Both the position numbers and the translations under genes were made by a program. Under the pieces are notes generated by a model. The model ran no database searches and had not been told where the DNA came from. It saw only the letters and a program-made list of their open reading frames with translations. 64,000 nt of DNA from Meandrina meandrites. Lineage: Eukaryota; Cnidaria; Anthozoa; Scleractinia; Meandrinidae. This document shows, one piece after another, positions 10,101-22,080 of the stretch (its first letter is position 1; the number at the start of each line of letters is the position of its first letter). The stretch covers positions 9,731,701 to 9,795,700 of the forward strand of contig OY855913.1 in assembly GCA_963693305.1 (NCBI GenBank), given 5' to 3'.

Positions 10101-13100
10101 TAAATTTCTTTTAGGACATCACCATCGTCACCACAGATCTAGACCAATGCAAAGTGGTAAGTATACATTAAGAATACACAAAACTAAATTTACTAATAAT
10201 TCAACTGCGTGTTATCATAGTATTCTTCAATGTGTAGTGCTATAAATTATCCATACCTCCCTCACAGAAGGAATTTTCCCTAAGACTCCTCCACCCCATG
10301 CTAATTATTCCAAATAAAATGTCATATAATTCCTTATAGTTCTTGGCCTTCAAGACCCCTCTCATCCCCAGGAATTTCCAATCCCTTCTGTGGGAGAACT
10401 ATGGATATCAAGAAGATCAGCAATACATTTAGCTATCAATAAATAAAATCTTTGACTTCACGCCACCAAAGATAACCAGAACACGCATTTCAACTTGTTT
10501 TTTCAGATCACCAAAGGAGAGCAGGAGCCCCAGAAAGTAAGTAGATCTATGGTTTCTTCCTTTATCAAAACTAGTTTTTGGCCTAGAATAAAGACTGCAA
10601 ACAGTCATTGTCTTTTCCTAACATGCAAACACTTTAAAAAAAAACTGTACCACTCAAATTACACTTTCGGCAATAAACTTTTACGACACAAATTTGTTCT
10701 TTTTAGTTTTACCAATCATTTAGTTACTCTAAATGAAGATGAAACAAATTCTATACAGTTTCTGAAGCTTAACTCAGCAAGAATATTTGTTACCTGATCA
10801 CCTGATTATATTGAGTAATCTTAAATTAAAAAAAATCCTCACCCATTGTTTTGAAAAAATCACAAAGTAATAGAAGACTTAAATTTCTTTTAGGACATCA
10901 ACATCCGCACAACAGGTCTAGACCAATGCAAAGTGGTAAGTATACACGAAGAATACACAAAATTAAATTTGCCGGTGCTATTAATTCAGCTGCACATTAT
11001 CATTCCTCAATGTGTAGTTCCATAAATTATCCATACCTCCCTCTCAGAAGGAATTTTCCCTAAGACTTCTCCACCCCATGGTAATTATTTCAAATAAAAT
11101 GTCATACATTTCCTTATAGTTCTTGGCCTTCAATACTCCTTTCGCCCTCAGGAATTTCTAATCCCTTAATTTACTTATCTTTAAGCATACCCACGACATC
11201 AGAGAAATCATACCACAAGTGGAAGAGTGTTGCAACATTCACGTAAGTACATCTATAATTAAAAAATAATAACTTCTTGTGTAATCAGAAGCAATCATAT
11301 TGCTGCCTTAGGGTGAAAACTACAAGTCGGAGTCTCTCTTTTTTTTTTTCCTACCATGCAACAAAGACATGAATGTGAATCATATAAATCGAAATCAAAC
11401 ATGCGAAGCTACAACATGCAAGAACCATGCACATAGAAGCAAAAAGAAAAAGACAATGGAGGAATTTTTGATCTTTTCAACATCCCACCTTTCCCACCTA
11501 TTTAACTGATAGCACTGCCCATTTTGCGAAAACAATAACACTTCACAGAAAATTGCCAGTGTTGTTGTATGATCAATACAACACAAGACATCTTCTCTAA
11601 AGAATGCCTTGGTCAATTCTTGAAATATCAAATAATCACTGACTAATTGAATTCACCATAATTTCAATGATCAGCAAAAATACAGAAAAATTCTACATCT
11701 TTTTCTTTGTATATGTTGTGGTTCAATTTTATCCTTGGTTCAAATTTTATTCTCCTTTGTTTTAAACTCATTATCATACATTACCATACCCAAAAACAAA
11801 GGAAAATAAAATTTGAACCAAGGATTAAATTGAACCACCACATCTACAAATAATGACAAACAATAATATTTTGTTTTAGATGACCTGAGCATTAATCCCC
11901 ACAATTTTTGGATAGACCACTACACATGGATGACCAGACATTTATTAAACGTAGAGGCCTATCTACAATCTCATAATCCAAGTGTGTTGCCATCACTTCA
12001 TCCTCATCTGGTAAACATAGAACTTCTTGATATCTTCATAACTACATTACTTTGTAATCTGCTTATACAAGACAAGTCATTTACATTTTTAGTACTTTCA
12101 AGAAAAATTATAAAACTAACTAAACATTAACAACATCTATACTTCAGATTATCACTGGAGATCACAACTCAAACCCACATCTACACTCACTGGTACAAAA
12201 CTGTGCCAAGGTAAATTAAATCCATTACTTGTTACCTATTTCCTGCATGTATTTCCTTTGAAACACTTAGTTGAGTCAAAAATGTATTTTAGCCAAAACA
12301 CACCATGAAAATTAAACTTGCAACAAGTGACTATCTTTCTCACTCTATATGCGTGTAATTGAGCTTTCTGAACAGTCTTTTTTTAGCTTAATTGCTGAAA
12401 TAATCCAGTGTACTTATGTTTGTAACATTCTGTAAAATATACGGTTAATTCAAAATATTTCAGACATAGCATTCAATTTTTTTTCACTAATCATAGCAGT
12501 ACTGATATTAATTGACCCTAATTCACTGTCTACAAAGAAATAATAGGAGAACCTTCTATCCATTTAATAGATCACCAGGGATATCTATCACATGATGCGA
12601 AATCAAGCATCTCACTGGGAACAGGTAAATAAATAACAAAATTAATCTGACATCTTCGCAGCATTTATTTTCAAGAAAAAAATACTAAATTAAATAAAAA
12701 GTTCTAAACCAGGGCTGCAAATAATTTTTGGATAGTGGCCAGTCTTGTTGACCGGCCAAACCAATTTTAGCTCGGTCACGTCTCGTTTTCGACCGGTCAA
12801 AATATTGAAAATATTTCTTTTGAAGAAATAGCCTATTAAGCCAAAAACATGCTCATGAAAATTCGTCATATAAAAGTTTTAATCGATAAAAGTATCACTA
12901 AATATGTTCGCTATTTGCATTTCGTTTTTTTCCACAAGCAATGGCCTCAGACTACGTTCTACTCGCCATAAATTAATACACCTCTGCGCGTCATCATTTT
13001 AAAAGCTTGCAAAAACAACGAGACTTTGAAGAAAATCTGAAATATCTTTAAACCTCTGGTAGAGGGTAGGTTTTCATTCTGTTCAACGGAAACTGTCAAT

Positions 13101-14347
13101 AATTCAATAGCAGTGTAGTATTTATCTTGGTGCAGAAAAACGGTAATTTGAGATCTATGATAACTTTATTTACAAATCGCAGTGGCGTGAAGAGACGAGC
13201 CTGACTGCAAAATTCCTTCCACAAAATGAACACTGGCAACCTTTTACTTTCATTGTTAATGAAAATACTCCTTTGTATTTTCTAAAGCACCACTGGTGAA
13301 AGTAATTTTCTAAACCGATAAACACAACTCAAAACAAAGCGGTAAAGCGAGACTGTGAGCAACAAAAAAAGCAAAATCTCTCCGCAAGATGCGTATCAGA
13401 TAACACTGCACCAGCGTATCAAATCTGTTCGTGCTCAAAAGCCAAAAATTTCGAACTAAAGATTGAAAAATGAAAGAAACTTGAAATAAACTTTGTTTCA
13501 AATTAAATTTCAATTAAGATGAAGCCAAGAAATGTATTCAAAAGCGTCAAAATATCGATAATTTCAAAGCAGTGAAATTCTGCACGCAAGCCATGTATTC
13601 ACATGTTCACGCTAAAGCGAAAGTTTTAATTTTAGTGGATGGCTTTTGCAGTCAATTGTTCACTAAATGGATTTACCGATCCTTCGAAAAATTCCAGCTA
13701 AACTCGAAGGAAAAATGTATATAACCATTTTCAACAGATATTTAATAAACCACTTTCGAGTGCTAGAATATTTATAAATCAGAACGTCCCTGAAATAATT
13801 ATTTACATATCATCCGACAAGTTCTTGTGTCTTATTTCTAAATAAATTGTCTGACATTTTCAATTATTTACATATAAGGAGATAATGGCTTGAATTCGGT
13901 CTAAATAATAAATTTACAAACGCGCCCCATACGCCCGACAACTGAAACTGTAATTGCGTGTTAATACTAGACGATGATTGATGCGATATTCATTGTAGTC
14001 CGTTTAGCGTATGTTACCGCTAAAACTTGACAAAGCCGCAGAACGTGACCGTCACATCTGCACTCTCCGTTTTGTGACTGCAAGCTGCTAAGATTTTTAT
14101 GATTTAACTGTTTATAATTTCCAAAAATAATGCAAATAAATTAATTTTTCTAGTTATTTTTGTACATGACCGGTCAAAATGACCGCCAAACCAAAATTTT
14201 GTCCGGACAAATAGTCATCTTGGCCGGACATTGTCGGTTGACCGGCCGTTATTTGCAGCCCTGTAAACGACTTTGAACCAAACAATAATGCACCTAATCT
14301 TCTCATCTGTTATAGGTTGCTCACAGCAACACACATACCAACAGTGA
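7119..14347 (+). CDS. Mini-exon gene: about 16 small phase 1-1 exons, His/Arg-rich product (about 232-238 aa)
   Basis: Not recognised. Exons by AG/GT consensus: 7119-7152, 7368-7403, 7538-7582, 7786-7803 (doubtful), 7961-7993, 8510-8551, 9380-9415, 9599-9649, 10115-10156, 10507-10536, 10894-10935, 11186-11242, 11880-11981, 12148-12210, 12571-12624, 14316-14347 (TGA). Every internal exon length is a multiple of 3 with phase 1 on both sides, and the phase-1 frame is open throughout (717 nt with the doubtful exon). The product starts MDYTKDFSRKM, has two SUMO-consensus-like motifs (IKCEP, LKVEP), two related His/Arg-rich cassettes ending RSRPMQS, and a longer exon with NFWIDHYTWMTRHLL. No signal peptide or membrane segment, so nuclear or cytosolic is plausible. 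The donor of exon 11880-11981 (A|GTGTGT) is the weakest choice. From 10115 on, another frame is also mostly open, so the C-terminal reading is less sure. Confidence 0.55.
8814..9046. repeat. Intronic inverted repeat (MITE-like)
   Basis: Arms 8814-8853 and 9006-9046 are inverted copies around GGGCCTGACACTAC and GTAGTGCCAGGCCC. It lies between exons 8510-8551 and 9380-9415 of the mini-exon gene. No coding content. Confidence 0.55.
9679..11168 (+). repeat. Tandem segmental duplication carrying a coding exon
   Basis: Tracts 9679-10388 and 10633-11168 align over intron, exon and next intron. They share CACCCATTGTTTTGAAAAAA before the exon, the exon itself (10115-10156 and 10894-10935) and TCTTGGCCTTCAA after it. 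The first copy carries about 165 bp of extra sequence near 9835-10055. The duplication created the paired His/Arg-rich cassettes of the mini-exon gene. Confidence 0.75.
11715..11846. repeat. Intronic long hairpin
   Basis: Arms 11715-11764 and 11792-11846 are near-perfect inverted copies (GTGGTTCAATTTTATCCTTG in one arm, its complement in the other) around a short loop. It sits about 35 bp before the acceptor of the exon at 11880, so it could affect splicing if folded in RNA. Confidence 0.7.
12710..14263. mobile_element. Non-autonomous DNA transposon, TIR CAGGGCTGCAAATAA, 5-bp TSD
   Basis: Both ends carry inverted CAGGGCTGCAAATAA, and subterminal GACCGGTC/GGCCGG motifs are denser near the ends. 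TAAAC is directly repeated at 12705-12709 and 14264-14268. The 1554-bp body has no long open frame. CAGGG termini recall hAT elements, but hAT duplications are normally 8 bp, so the superfamily is unsettled. It is inserted in the last coding intron of the mini-exon gene. Confidence 0.75.
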
Positions 14348-15186
14348 CAGCAGTGAGTAACTGGGTGTTCATATGTCCCTAGAGACAGGTATTCAAGTAA
14401 TTTGTCTTGTCATGCCTGTTTGATTTATACTTCAGGAATGAACTTTACTGTTAAGCCATCAAAATTGAAACTAAATGGGTTGAATATTATGAAGAAAAGT
14501 TCAAGCTTTTCCTGTGAAGTGTTAACCTCCAAATACTTTCAACAATTGAAGTTTCAATATTCAGCTCGTAAGTTTATGTCCAGGGTTCAAAATAGCAGCC
14601 AGCTCTAGCCGGCACTTTGACCACACTTGCCAACAATTTTTCACCAAAGAAATAGAAAATGTCATGCTTTTATCAGCCAACTTAGTCACTATAAATATAG
14701 TAAGCATTTCATATTAGACAATAAAGCAGTCAACAAACATTTTAAAAGCTTTATAGAAATGTTTTAAAATAAGTACAAAGAGTAGAAAAAGGCTTGGAAA
14801 TTTAAAGTGTGCTGCAAATGTTGAAATGGAGAATTGTTGTTCACATTTGTTCAAGCGTGAAACATGCTATATTGATCCTATGAAATATAAAGTGAACTGA
14901 CTGACATCTGTAATAAGTCAAACAGGGACTACACCATTTCCAAAGAATTTCTTGCCAAAGGTCACTCCCATTATGTCAGAAACTTAAGAATTTCTATCTC
15001 TTAATTTAATGTTCTTCTAATGGTTCACTAATACTAATACCTTTCAAAGTAGATGCAGTTTAAATGGAAACCCAGTTTTAAAATTCCCATAAAGTTACTC
15101 CAAACTACATGATCAAAAAAAAAAAAAATACTGCACCTATTAAACTTTTTATCTAACTAATATTTTTTACATCTTTTTCTCCAGAT

Positions 15187-15360
15187 TGTGTGCTTCCAGC
15201 AGTAACCAATCTACACAGTTACCATACTATGTTGAGTTGTAATAATGTGTGCTTCCACCAGTAACCAATCTACAGTTACAATATTATGTTGAGTTGTAAT
15301 TATGTGTGCTTCCACCAGTGACCAATCTACACAGTTACAATATTATGCTGAGTTGTAATT
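15187..15360 (+). repeat. Tandem repeat, 57-59 bp x 3
   Basis: Three head-to-tail copies start TGTGTGCTTCCA at 15187, 15246 and 15303 and end in TGAGTTGTAAT, with few substitutions. No coding role is evident; the array may be transcribed as 3' UTR. Confidence 0.8.
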
Positions 15361-15409
15361 ATTTCAGTTATATAACTTAGCATTAATGTGATTCAATCAA
15401 ACAAGTAGC

Positions 15410-15447
<38 letters not shown>
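15410..15447. repeat. (AAT)n microsatellite
   Basis: About 12 units of AAT in an AT-rich stretch. No other feature. Confidence 0.85.
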
Positions 15448-15448
<1 letters not shown>

Positions 15449-16193
15449 TTGTAACAATGTTAAATTCCTTATTTATCGTAAAAGGTGTACTTATACTTGT
15501 ACACAAAAGAAGAAATTTGATGCAAAAAAGATTGACAAAAGAAAATTTGAAAAAAGATTCACCATAGTGAAACCTTAAAATAAACTTGTTTAATTTATAA
15601 TATCAATTTTCCTTGTCATTTTATCTACGTTAACATCTAGTTTACAGATTTCTCACATGGATGACCGCAGTCACAACAATATCAATTCTTAACATCAATA
15701 ACCTACATCAAATAATTATCTTCTCTTCAGAATACAACATCTTTCCAGTTATTCACATCATGATAAACTCCACCACGTGAATCCTTTTGGACCTATATAC
15801 AACAAAAGATAAAAAAAATCAATTCAAACAATCATCAACAGGAAGACTTCCCTTCATTCTAGGAAGATCAAAGGCAACTCTCCTCTCACAGTAAAAGTTT
15901 TGCCATTAACATGCCATTTTGCCATTTAGCGTTCACATCATCCAATTCTGTCTGTAATCATACTTTAAACAAATCAGACTCCCACTATACAGTCACATGA
16001 TTTTGTTAATAATCACTTGTACAATTACAGACTACATTCCACTCCATTCAGACCTATTACTAATAGTAATCAGACTGAGTGGAGTACAATTCAGGGAGTA
16101 ATCACAGAAGTATTCCAAATCACCTGACCAACCAGCATAACAATGATTTGAAATTACAAACAGAGTTACTTCCTAAATTATACAACTACAAAT

Positions 16194-16455
16194 AAGTAAC
16201 ATGTAGTAATTATTACTACATGTAACTTATTAATTAATCGTATCAATAACAAATTTCAACAGTAGGAAGTCTTTGAGAACCTCTTTTGTGTGAAAAAGTC
16301 AAGGTATATTCAATCACTTGTCTTTTACAGACAAAAGAACAACACTAAGAAAAAACCCATTGACGTGCATGTGATTGAGATGCAAATCATATAGGTGTCC
16401 AATTATAGCTATCCAATTTGAAGAAATTCAAATCGGATACCTGTAATTGAACACC
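16194..16455. repeat. Palindrome and adjacent hairpin
   Basis: 16194-16228 is a near-perfect palindrome (17-nt arms, one mismatch). 16394-16422 and 16427-16455 form a 29-nt stem with several mismatches. A weaker inverted repeat lies at about 16040-16100. The stretch 15600-17300 holds no supported gene; these look like small foldback remnants. Confidence 0.55.
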
Positions 16456-18296
16456 CACTTGATCACACACCTATTATGTAACAAATAAGCATGCACAGAA
16501 CAAATCAAAATCAATCAGTTTGGTGACATCCGGATAAGTAAGTGTTGTCAGCTTCAGCCTTCAGCTTCGACTGTTAACATTTCCTCAACCTTGATTATTC
16601 CACATATCACAAAAACGTCATCCACCAGCTGTTTACTCATAGCCCCCGTCATAACGTCACATCAATTTCTCACCTAGTTTACTTCCTTGTCCAGCTGATA
16701 CCCCAAGCGGCGTTTGAATCCTCTTTATTTCCATTAAAATCGTTTCGCTGGTATATAAATTTCATCCTTCCGAACGGCAATCACGTTCCGTTTTCTTCTG
16801 CACAAATTTATCTTCGTCGACCGCTGTCCCGCTAGCGCTTTAATTTCCGTTTAATTCCGCTTTGGTCACCCTTTCGTGGACACCTGACCTCACAAGCTTG
16901 TCAGCTGTAATACATGGTTCATACGAATTTCATAAACTTGTATGCAAGAATTTTTCCAGCACTTTTCGAGGACGTTCAACAACATTCAAGGGCTCCGTTT
17001 CCTCAGCAACTCGTACAAATTTCGCAGTATTTTATCTCTGATTTCCCGACCCACGTTTGGAACATCGATTACCGTATTCTACTCCACCCTTTGCATGACG
17101 AATTTTTCTTCTCACCTCGACGCAGTGAACCAGCCTTTGTACCGGCAATTTAGTTCCCTCTCACGATTATAAATGCTGTTACCTCTTTAACCTCATCATT
17201 TCAGAGTAAACAGCGCCAAACTCGAATATTAAATATTTCATTCCAACTAGAGGGGCCTACCCAATACATTTGGGAAACCCCATAAACAGGCGCATTATTT
17301 ACGTCACGCGCTCTAGACTCAAGTCAATCTCGTTCCCAGAGTCCACAGGCTCCACGGTCAGCGGTTTAGTCGCCGGGTGAAACTCTGGGGAAATGGAATT
17401 TTTTTCCCACGAATTCATGGGTTCCGGTTGTTGTGCGCATGCTTAGCTAGTAAAACGGAAGTGAAAAAATCGGGAAAAACCGAAGGCTCAGGGGTCAGTG
17501 TAAAAATCTGAGAACTCCACTCCCTCGATCGCGATCGCGACATACGACTCGATATACAACTCGTAAAGTCAAGTGGATCAACGCTTTTATGGGTGATTTA
17601 AAGGCTCCTTTGAAGAAAAAACAGCTCAACGGGAAAACTGCGATAGATCGATAGTGCTGTTTGAAAGCAAAACATTAGAGATTGTGTAAGCTCCTGGAGG
17701 ACAAACGTAAACAAAGGGAGTCGTAATGCCAAGTTGTATACGAATGTATATTTTCTCTGGAAGAAATCTTTCGAGGAAGGCCAGTGGTCGAATCTACATT
17801 TACACACAGCATTGTAAACGACGGCCATGAGAGCACGGAGCAACTGCACGCCGATCGAAAGCTCATTTCGAAAATCAAATTTTCATTGAAATGCAATCGG
17901 ATCGAATAGGCAGGTAAGCAATTATGTGCCGTATTTTCCACTACAGTGGGAGACTACAGTTGCAAGATTGGTTTCACCAAAAAAGCTGGAACTTTGGCGG
18001 TCCGTAGCAATAACAGATATGTAGCGGTTTGGTTGTCATCCCATGGAACTTCTTGCTCGTTTGTCATCGGTTTTACGAATGATGCAGGTTTCGCTCCCAA
18101 CCGGCGATTTCGCACCCACCGAGTTTGCCCCCACCGATTTCTAACGTAGTCACGCTTTTCTCATGCTTAAAGAACGAGAAATATTCTAGATAGATTTACT
18201 CAAATTTACTCATTTTCCCTCTGTTGTTGACGAAGTTCCTCGGTACATTTTCGTCATGACTTAAAATCGAAAATTTCATCTGGCATTTGTAACTCA

Positions 18297-18500
18297 TTAC
18301 ATACATACATACTTTATTTGAAATAGGTTCAATTGAGGGCAGCCAAAGGCTGATGTGGACCTATATTAAAGCTACATTGTACAAGTAATATTATATAAAA
18401 ATTATGCTAAACAAGTGATGAACTAAATACAATTATCGATTTAAATGTGGTGAAAATTACTAAATTAAAAATATGTGAAATCTTGATCCTTGTGTGACAC
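18297..18500 (-). mobile_element. 3' tail of a non-LTR retrotransposon
   Basis: Read on the minus strand, a GGCTGCCCTCAATTGAACC segment is followed by AATAAAG and a short ATGT repeat (18297-18315). A poly(A)-type signal plus a microsatellite tail is typical of CR1/L2-type LINE ends. The 5' limit is not visible. Confidence 0.4.
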
Positions 18501-19079
18501 CATGCATGCTTCTTTTACAAAGCTAATGTTTTTGATGAAAAGTTTATGACGACGCTGTTTCAAAAGCTTCTGAAAGTTCTTTAAAGAGGTGGACTGTTTA
18601 AGTCCGGTTCTAACTCATTAGACAAATGATGAATTTGTTTTACCTTTAACCGAACTATTTGTAGATAAAAGTGACTGTTTAAAGCATTTATAAAATGCTG
18701 TCACTTATCAGAAAGATATGGCCTTGCATTTATGAATACAGTGTAATTGTACTTTATTTTTGCTGAAATTAAAGTTCGCCAAGGGTGATTCTTTGAACTG
18801 ATTTAGCTAATTGTAACATTCACTGAGTGCTACCATATGAATATTGGTTGAATATGGTATTGGTTTTCTGTACATAGCCTACCCCCAACTGCATGCAGCC
18901 AGTACAGCCCAAGAAATACTGCTTGTGTGTCATAGATTGCTTGAATGGCTTGTTGTGTTACCCCATTTCTGTAGCATTAAGTGACTAGGCATATCTCTTC
19001 TTCCCCTGTCCCCCCAGATGGAATATTAGTCCATTGCAGGAATACTGCCAAAAGTATATTTGTTGGAACCCATTTATAT

Positions 19080-19214
19080 TTGAGAGTTAAGTGTCTTTTC
19101 CAGAACACAACACAATGACCCTGGCTGGGGCTTGAAACCTGGACCATTCAATCCGAAGTTTACTGGTGGGGCCTTACATTAGCCCACTGTTCCCCCCCCC
19201 CCCCCCCCCCCCCC
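19080..19214 (-). mobile_element. tRNA-related SINE remnant ending at a 23-C tract
   Basis: On the minus strand, about 19196-19131 looks like a degenerate tRNA head: an A-box-like GTGGGCTAATGTAAGG and a B-box-like GGTTTCAAGCCCC. A poly-C run lies at 19192-19214. No cloverleaf can be drawn, so it is a tRNA-derived repeat rather than a tRNA gene. It is nested in the MULE-like element. Confidence 0.4.
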
Positions 19215-20591
19215 ATCTTGTTGTTGTACTACAGGTTATTTTGGCAAGTTATGTAGATTTGATTTGATTCGGCAGATTCACCAAACAAGTATTTGTGAAA
19301 TAAACATATCTTGCAAAGACCCCTGAAACTCCACAAGACTGTCAAGAGGTGTGGGCTGGAATAAACACCACCCAGTAACTTGTACAAAACACAAAATGAT
19401 AAGCAGTCAGAATGAGTGGCAAAAATGTCAACTTTATTCTCATGTTACAGTTGGTGGACATAGGTGTCTATTGGTTGTAATTTAGCCAACTGCAGGACCT
19501 GCAAAAATAAATTAAAACATTGATTGTGTAACAATTGCAATAGGGGATGATAGGACAGCACAACTCTTGGTTAAGTCTTCATTTGAGCCTAGTGGCCTAT
19601 AAGTCCATCCAGGTTTCCACAGTCTTAAGCAGTTGGTGGTTTGGCTGGGGTGGATTTTAGAATAAATTATTGTAGGAACCAAGAGAGAGAGAGAGAGTTA
19701 TATCTTTTCCATCTGAGACCAATAGGTAAACATTGTAAAAGTATATCAACAAGCAAAGTGCAGTTTTCTAAGTAAGGACTGGTGTTTGAACTTTATATCA
19801 TGCCCTTTCAAGGTTCAATGTGGTTCACAATTCTTTCACATACCATTACCAACTGTCTAAAGAAATTCTCATAAACAGTTGCATGCCCTGTGGCAAATAT
19901 GGAAGTTTTCAATTTCCTTTATTACAAAAAATACTCTACATAATCAATGTCCGATAATTTTCAATATAAACAATATTCCTGCATAACAGCTGATAACAGC
20001 CGGCGTTGCACACAGATGCAGTCGCTGGGATGTATTTACGCTTAGAAAAGCACCAGAATTTACCAAAAAATCGGAGTTGTATAAAAAACACATCAGACAA
20101 TTTCCAGCTCCTCGATCGAAGAAAATACTATTAAAAGCGGGTGAAAAATGGGTGAATACCAAAATCTAAAGCTAGTTTTTACCTACCTTGAAAACGAAAC
20201 GGGAAATGGCATCATAAATCGCGGTTTAAGGCCAAGATACTGCAAAACACAAACGAACAAACTCCAAAAATCTCGGCAAAATGGCCGCTAAAGCTTCATA
20301 AGAAACTTCCGGAAGTACGTCTGAGTTCGAAGGCTATTGTATTGAAACAGCCAATCAAAAAAATTCGAATTAATTCGAATAATTCCATTTCCCCAGAGTT
20401 TCACCCGGCGACTAAACCGCTGACCGTGGAGCCTGTGGACTCTGGGAACGAGATTGGACTCAAGTTCAAACGAACCTCATTCCCAGGACCTCTCTTATTT
20501 TCCCCCAAGCGAAAGCCCTGGGAACGACGTTTCAAACTCTTTTCGTAGTTGTCAAGGGTTTTCGTCCCCAGAGGCCGCAATCCTCCTGGCC

Positions 20592-20679
20592 CCAGTTGTT
20601 CAAAGGGCAGATAACGCTATCCATCGGATAAATCACTATCCAGTGGATAAGTGTTAATAAAACAAACTGCGCTATCCAC

Positions 20680-20714
<35 letters not shown>

Positions 20715-20730
20715 GCCTTTGAACAACTGG
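20592..20730. mobile_element. Compact foldback MITE (CCAGTTGTTCAAA ends)
   Basis: The ends are inverted copies of CCAGTTGTTCAAAGG, continuing into inverted GATAACGCTATCC and ATCACTATCCA(C/G)TGGATA blocks, so almost the whole 139 bp folds back. No clear target duplication. Confidence 0.7.
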
Positions 20731-21009
20731 AGCCTGATCTGCGCCAGGAATCGTTGCCTCTCGCTAAGCCTCTCGCCGCTCCCAATTTCTGAGCATGCGC
20801 AGAGTAGCCGCTCGCTGTTTTTCAACCAATCAGATTTGTCATATTTGACAATGAGTCCGTGAATCCCGACTTCCGGTTTTAGAGGCGGCCAGAGGCCTCG
20901 ATTCCTAGCGCAGACCAACACCGCGGCAGAACGTCTACCCATGCGCCAGTTTTACAGCACTTCCGGAACTTCCGGTCGTCTTTACGGTCGTTCTGGGAAT
21001 AAAATATTA

Positions 21010-22080
21010 GGGAGTTTAAGAAAACCACAACGGCAACGACAACGGGAACGTCGCTAAACAAAAGGTTTAATGAGTAGAACAATGGCTGTGCACGTGCGTC
21101 TTACAGTCAAAATACTCAGCGCGTGCCGCTTAGAATTCCAGAAAAGTTTTGATTAACGGCGAACGGATTGCATTATTGGTTTCAAACATTCAAATTTAAT
21201 TTGAATATTGTAGATCATCCAACCGTGAACACGTGAACACGTGAGACTGTCAGAAATGAAGCAATTTGATTGGTTTATTTTTTACAGGTTCACGTGCTCA
21301 CGTGTTCACTGTTGGATGATCTACAATATTCAAATTAAATTTGAATGTTTGAAACGAATAATGCAATCCGTTCGCCGTTAATCAAAACCATTCCGGAATT
21401 CTAAGCGGCACGCGCTGAGTATTTTGACTGTAATTCTTGGTACATTTCTTTGCCGTCCTCTGCAAAATAACAGGGAGCTTAAGCAAACTACGACGGCAAC
21501 GGCAACGAGAACGTCACCAAACAAAAGGTTTAATGAACAGAACAATAGCTCTGCACGTGCGTTTGAAGTCTTGGTACATTTCCTAGCCGTTCTCTGCAAA
21601 ACAACAACGTGAAATGACCCAATTCTGCGTATTCTGGACAACGTGAACCACGACGGCTAAATTTTGATTTTTCTATTTGGAGTTGAATGCTCTCGTTATA
21701 TATTCAGCTGGAGATAGTTCTTAAACCGATAGATACACTGAATACATCTGGATAATCGCGAGATTCTCGAGTAAAATATAAATTCATTTTTCATCAGGCG
21801 TTGTCCTCGACGTCGCCGTCGTCATTGCTTAAGCTCCCTAACAACGTGAAATGACCGAATTCTGCGTTGCCTGGAGAACGTAAACCACGGGCACGACAGC
21901 TAACTTTTTAAATTTCTATTTCGAATTTATCGCTGTGTTCCAGATATAGTTTTCAGATAGTTTTGACAGAGAGAAACAAACTAAATGACTTTCGAGTATC
22001 GCGATATTCGTAGCTAAAATATAATTAATTTTTTAATCGACGTTGTCCTCGGCGTCACCGTCGTGGTTTCTTAAACTCCC
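21010..22080. mobile_element. Nested DNA transposons with GGGAGTTTAAG ends
   Basis: The outer ends GGGAGTTTAAG...(21010) and ...CTTAAACTCCC (22080) are flanked by TA on both sides. A related inner pair GGGAGCTTAAG/CTTAAGCTCCC spans 21473-21838. Subterminal CGACGGCAACG-type motifs recur near each end. A separate 147-bp-arm foldback occupies 21101-21433. No transposase frame seen. Confidence 0.6.
21101..21433. repeat. Large near-perfect foldback, arms about 145 bp
   Basis: 21101-21245 and 21287-21433 are inverted copies with only a few mismatches. Both start from TTACAGTCAAAATACTCAGC or its complement; the loop is about 40 bp. The centre contains tandem CACGTG-type words (GTGAACACGTGAACACGTGA). 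Nested in the GGGAGTTTAAG element. Confidence 0.8.

Larger units (their letters stand above)
15185..15600 (+). other. Putative spliced 3' UTR exon with poly(A) signal
   Basis: A strong acceptor (CTTTTTCTCCAG) at 15184 could receive the donor GTGAGT at 14353, 5 nt after the TGA of the mini-exon gene. AATAAA lies at 15579-15584. The exon starts with a 57-59-bp repeat present three times. Confidence 0.4.
17325..20456. mobile_element. MULE-like non-autonomous transposon with 76-bp perfect TIRs and 9-bp TSD
   Basis: 17325-17400 and 20381-20456 are identical in inverted orientation over all 76 positions by direct reading. The flanks GACTCAAGT at 17316-17324 and 20457-20465 are a perfect 9-bp target duplication. 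Long TIRs with 9-bp duplications characterise the Mutator superfamily. The 3.1-kb body has no transposase-sized open frame and contains retroelement debris, so it needs a transposase supplied elsewhere. Identical TIRs argue for recent movement or gene conversion. Diverged copies of the same end occur at 22585-22752. Confidence 0.8.
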
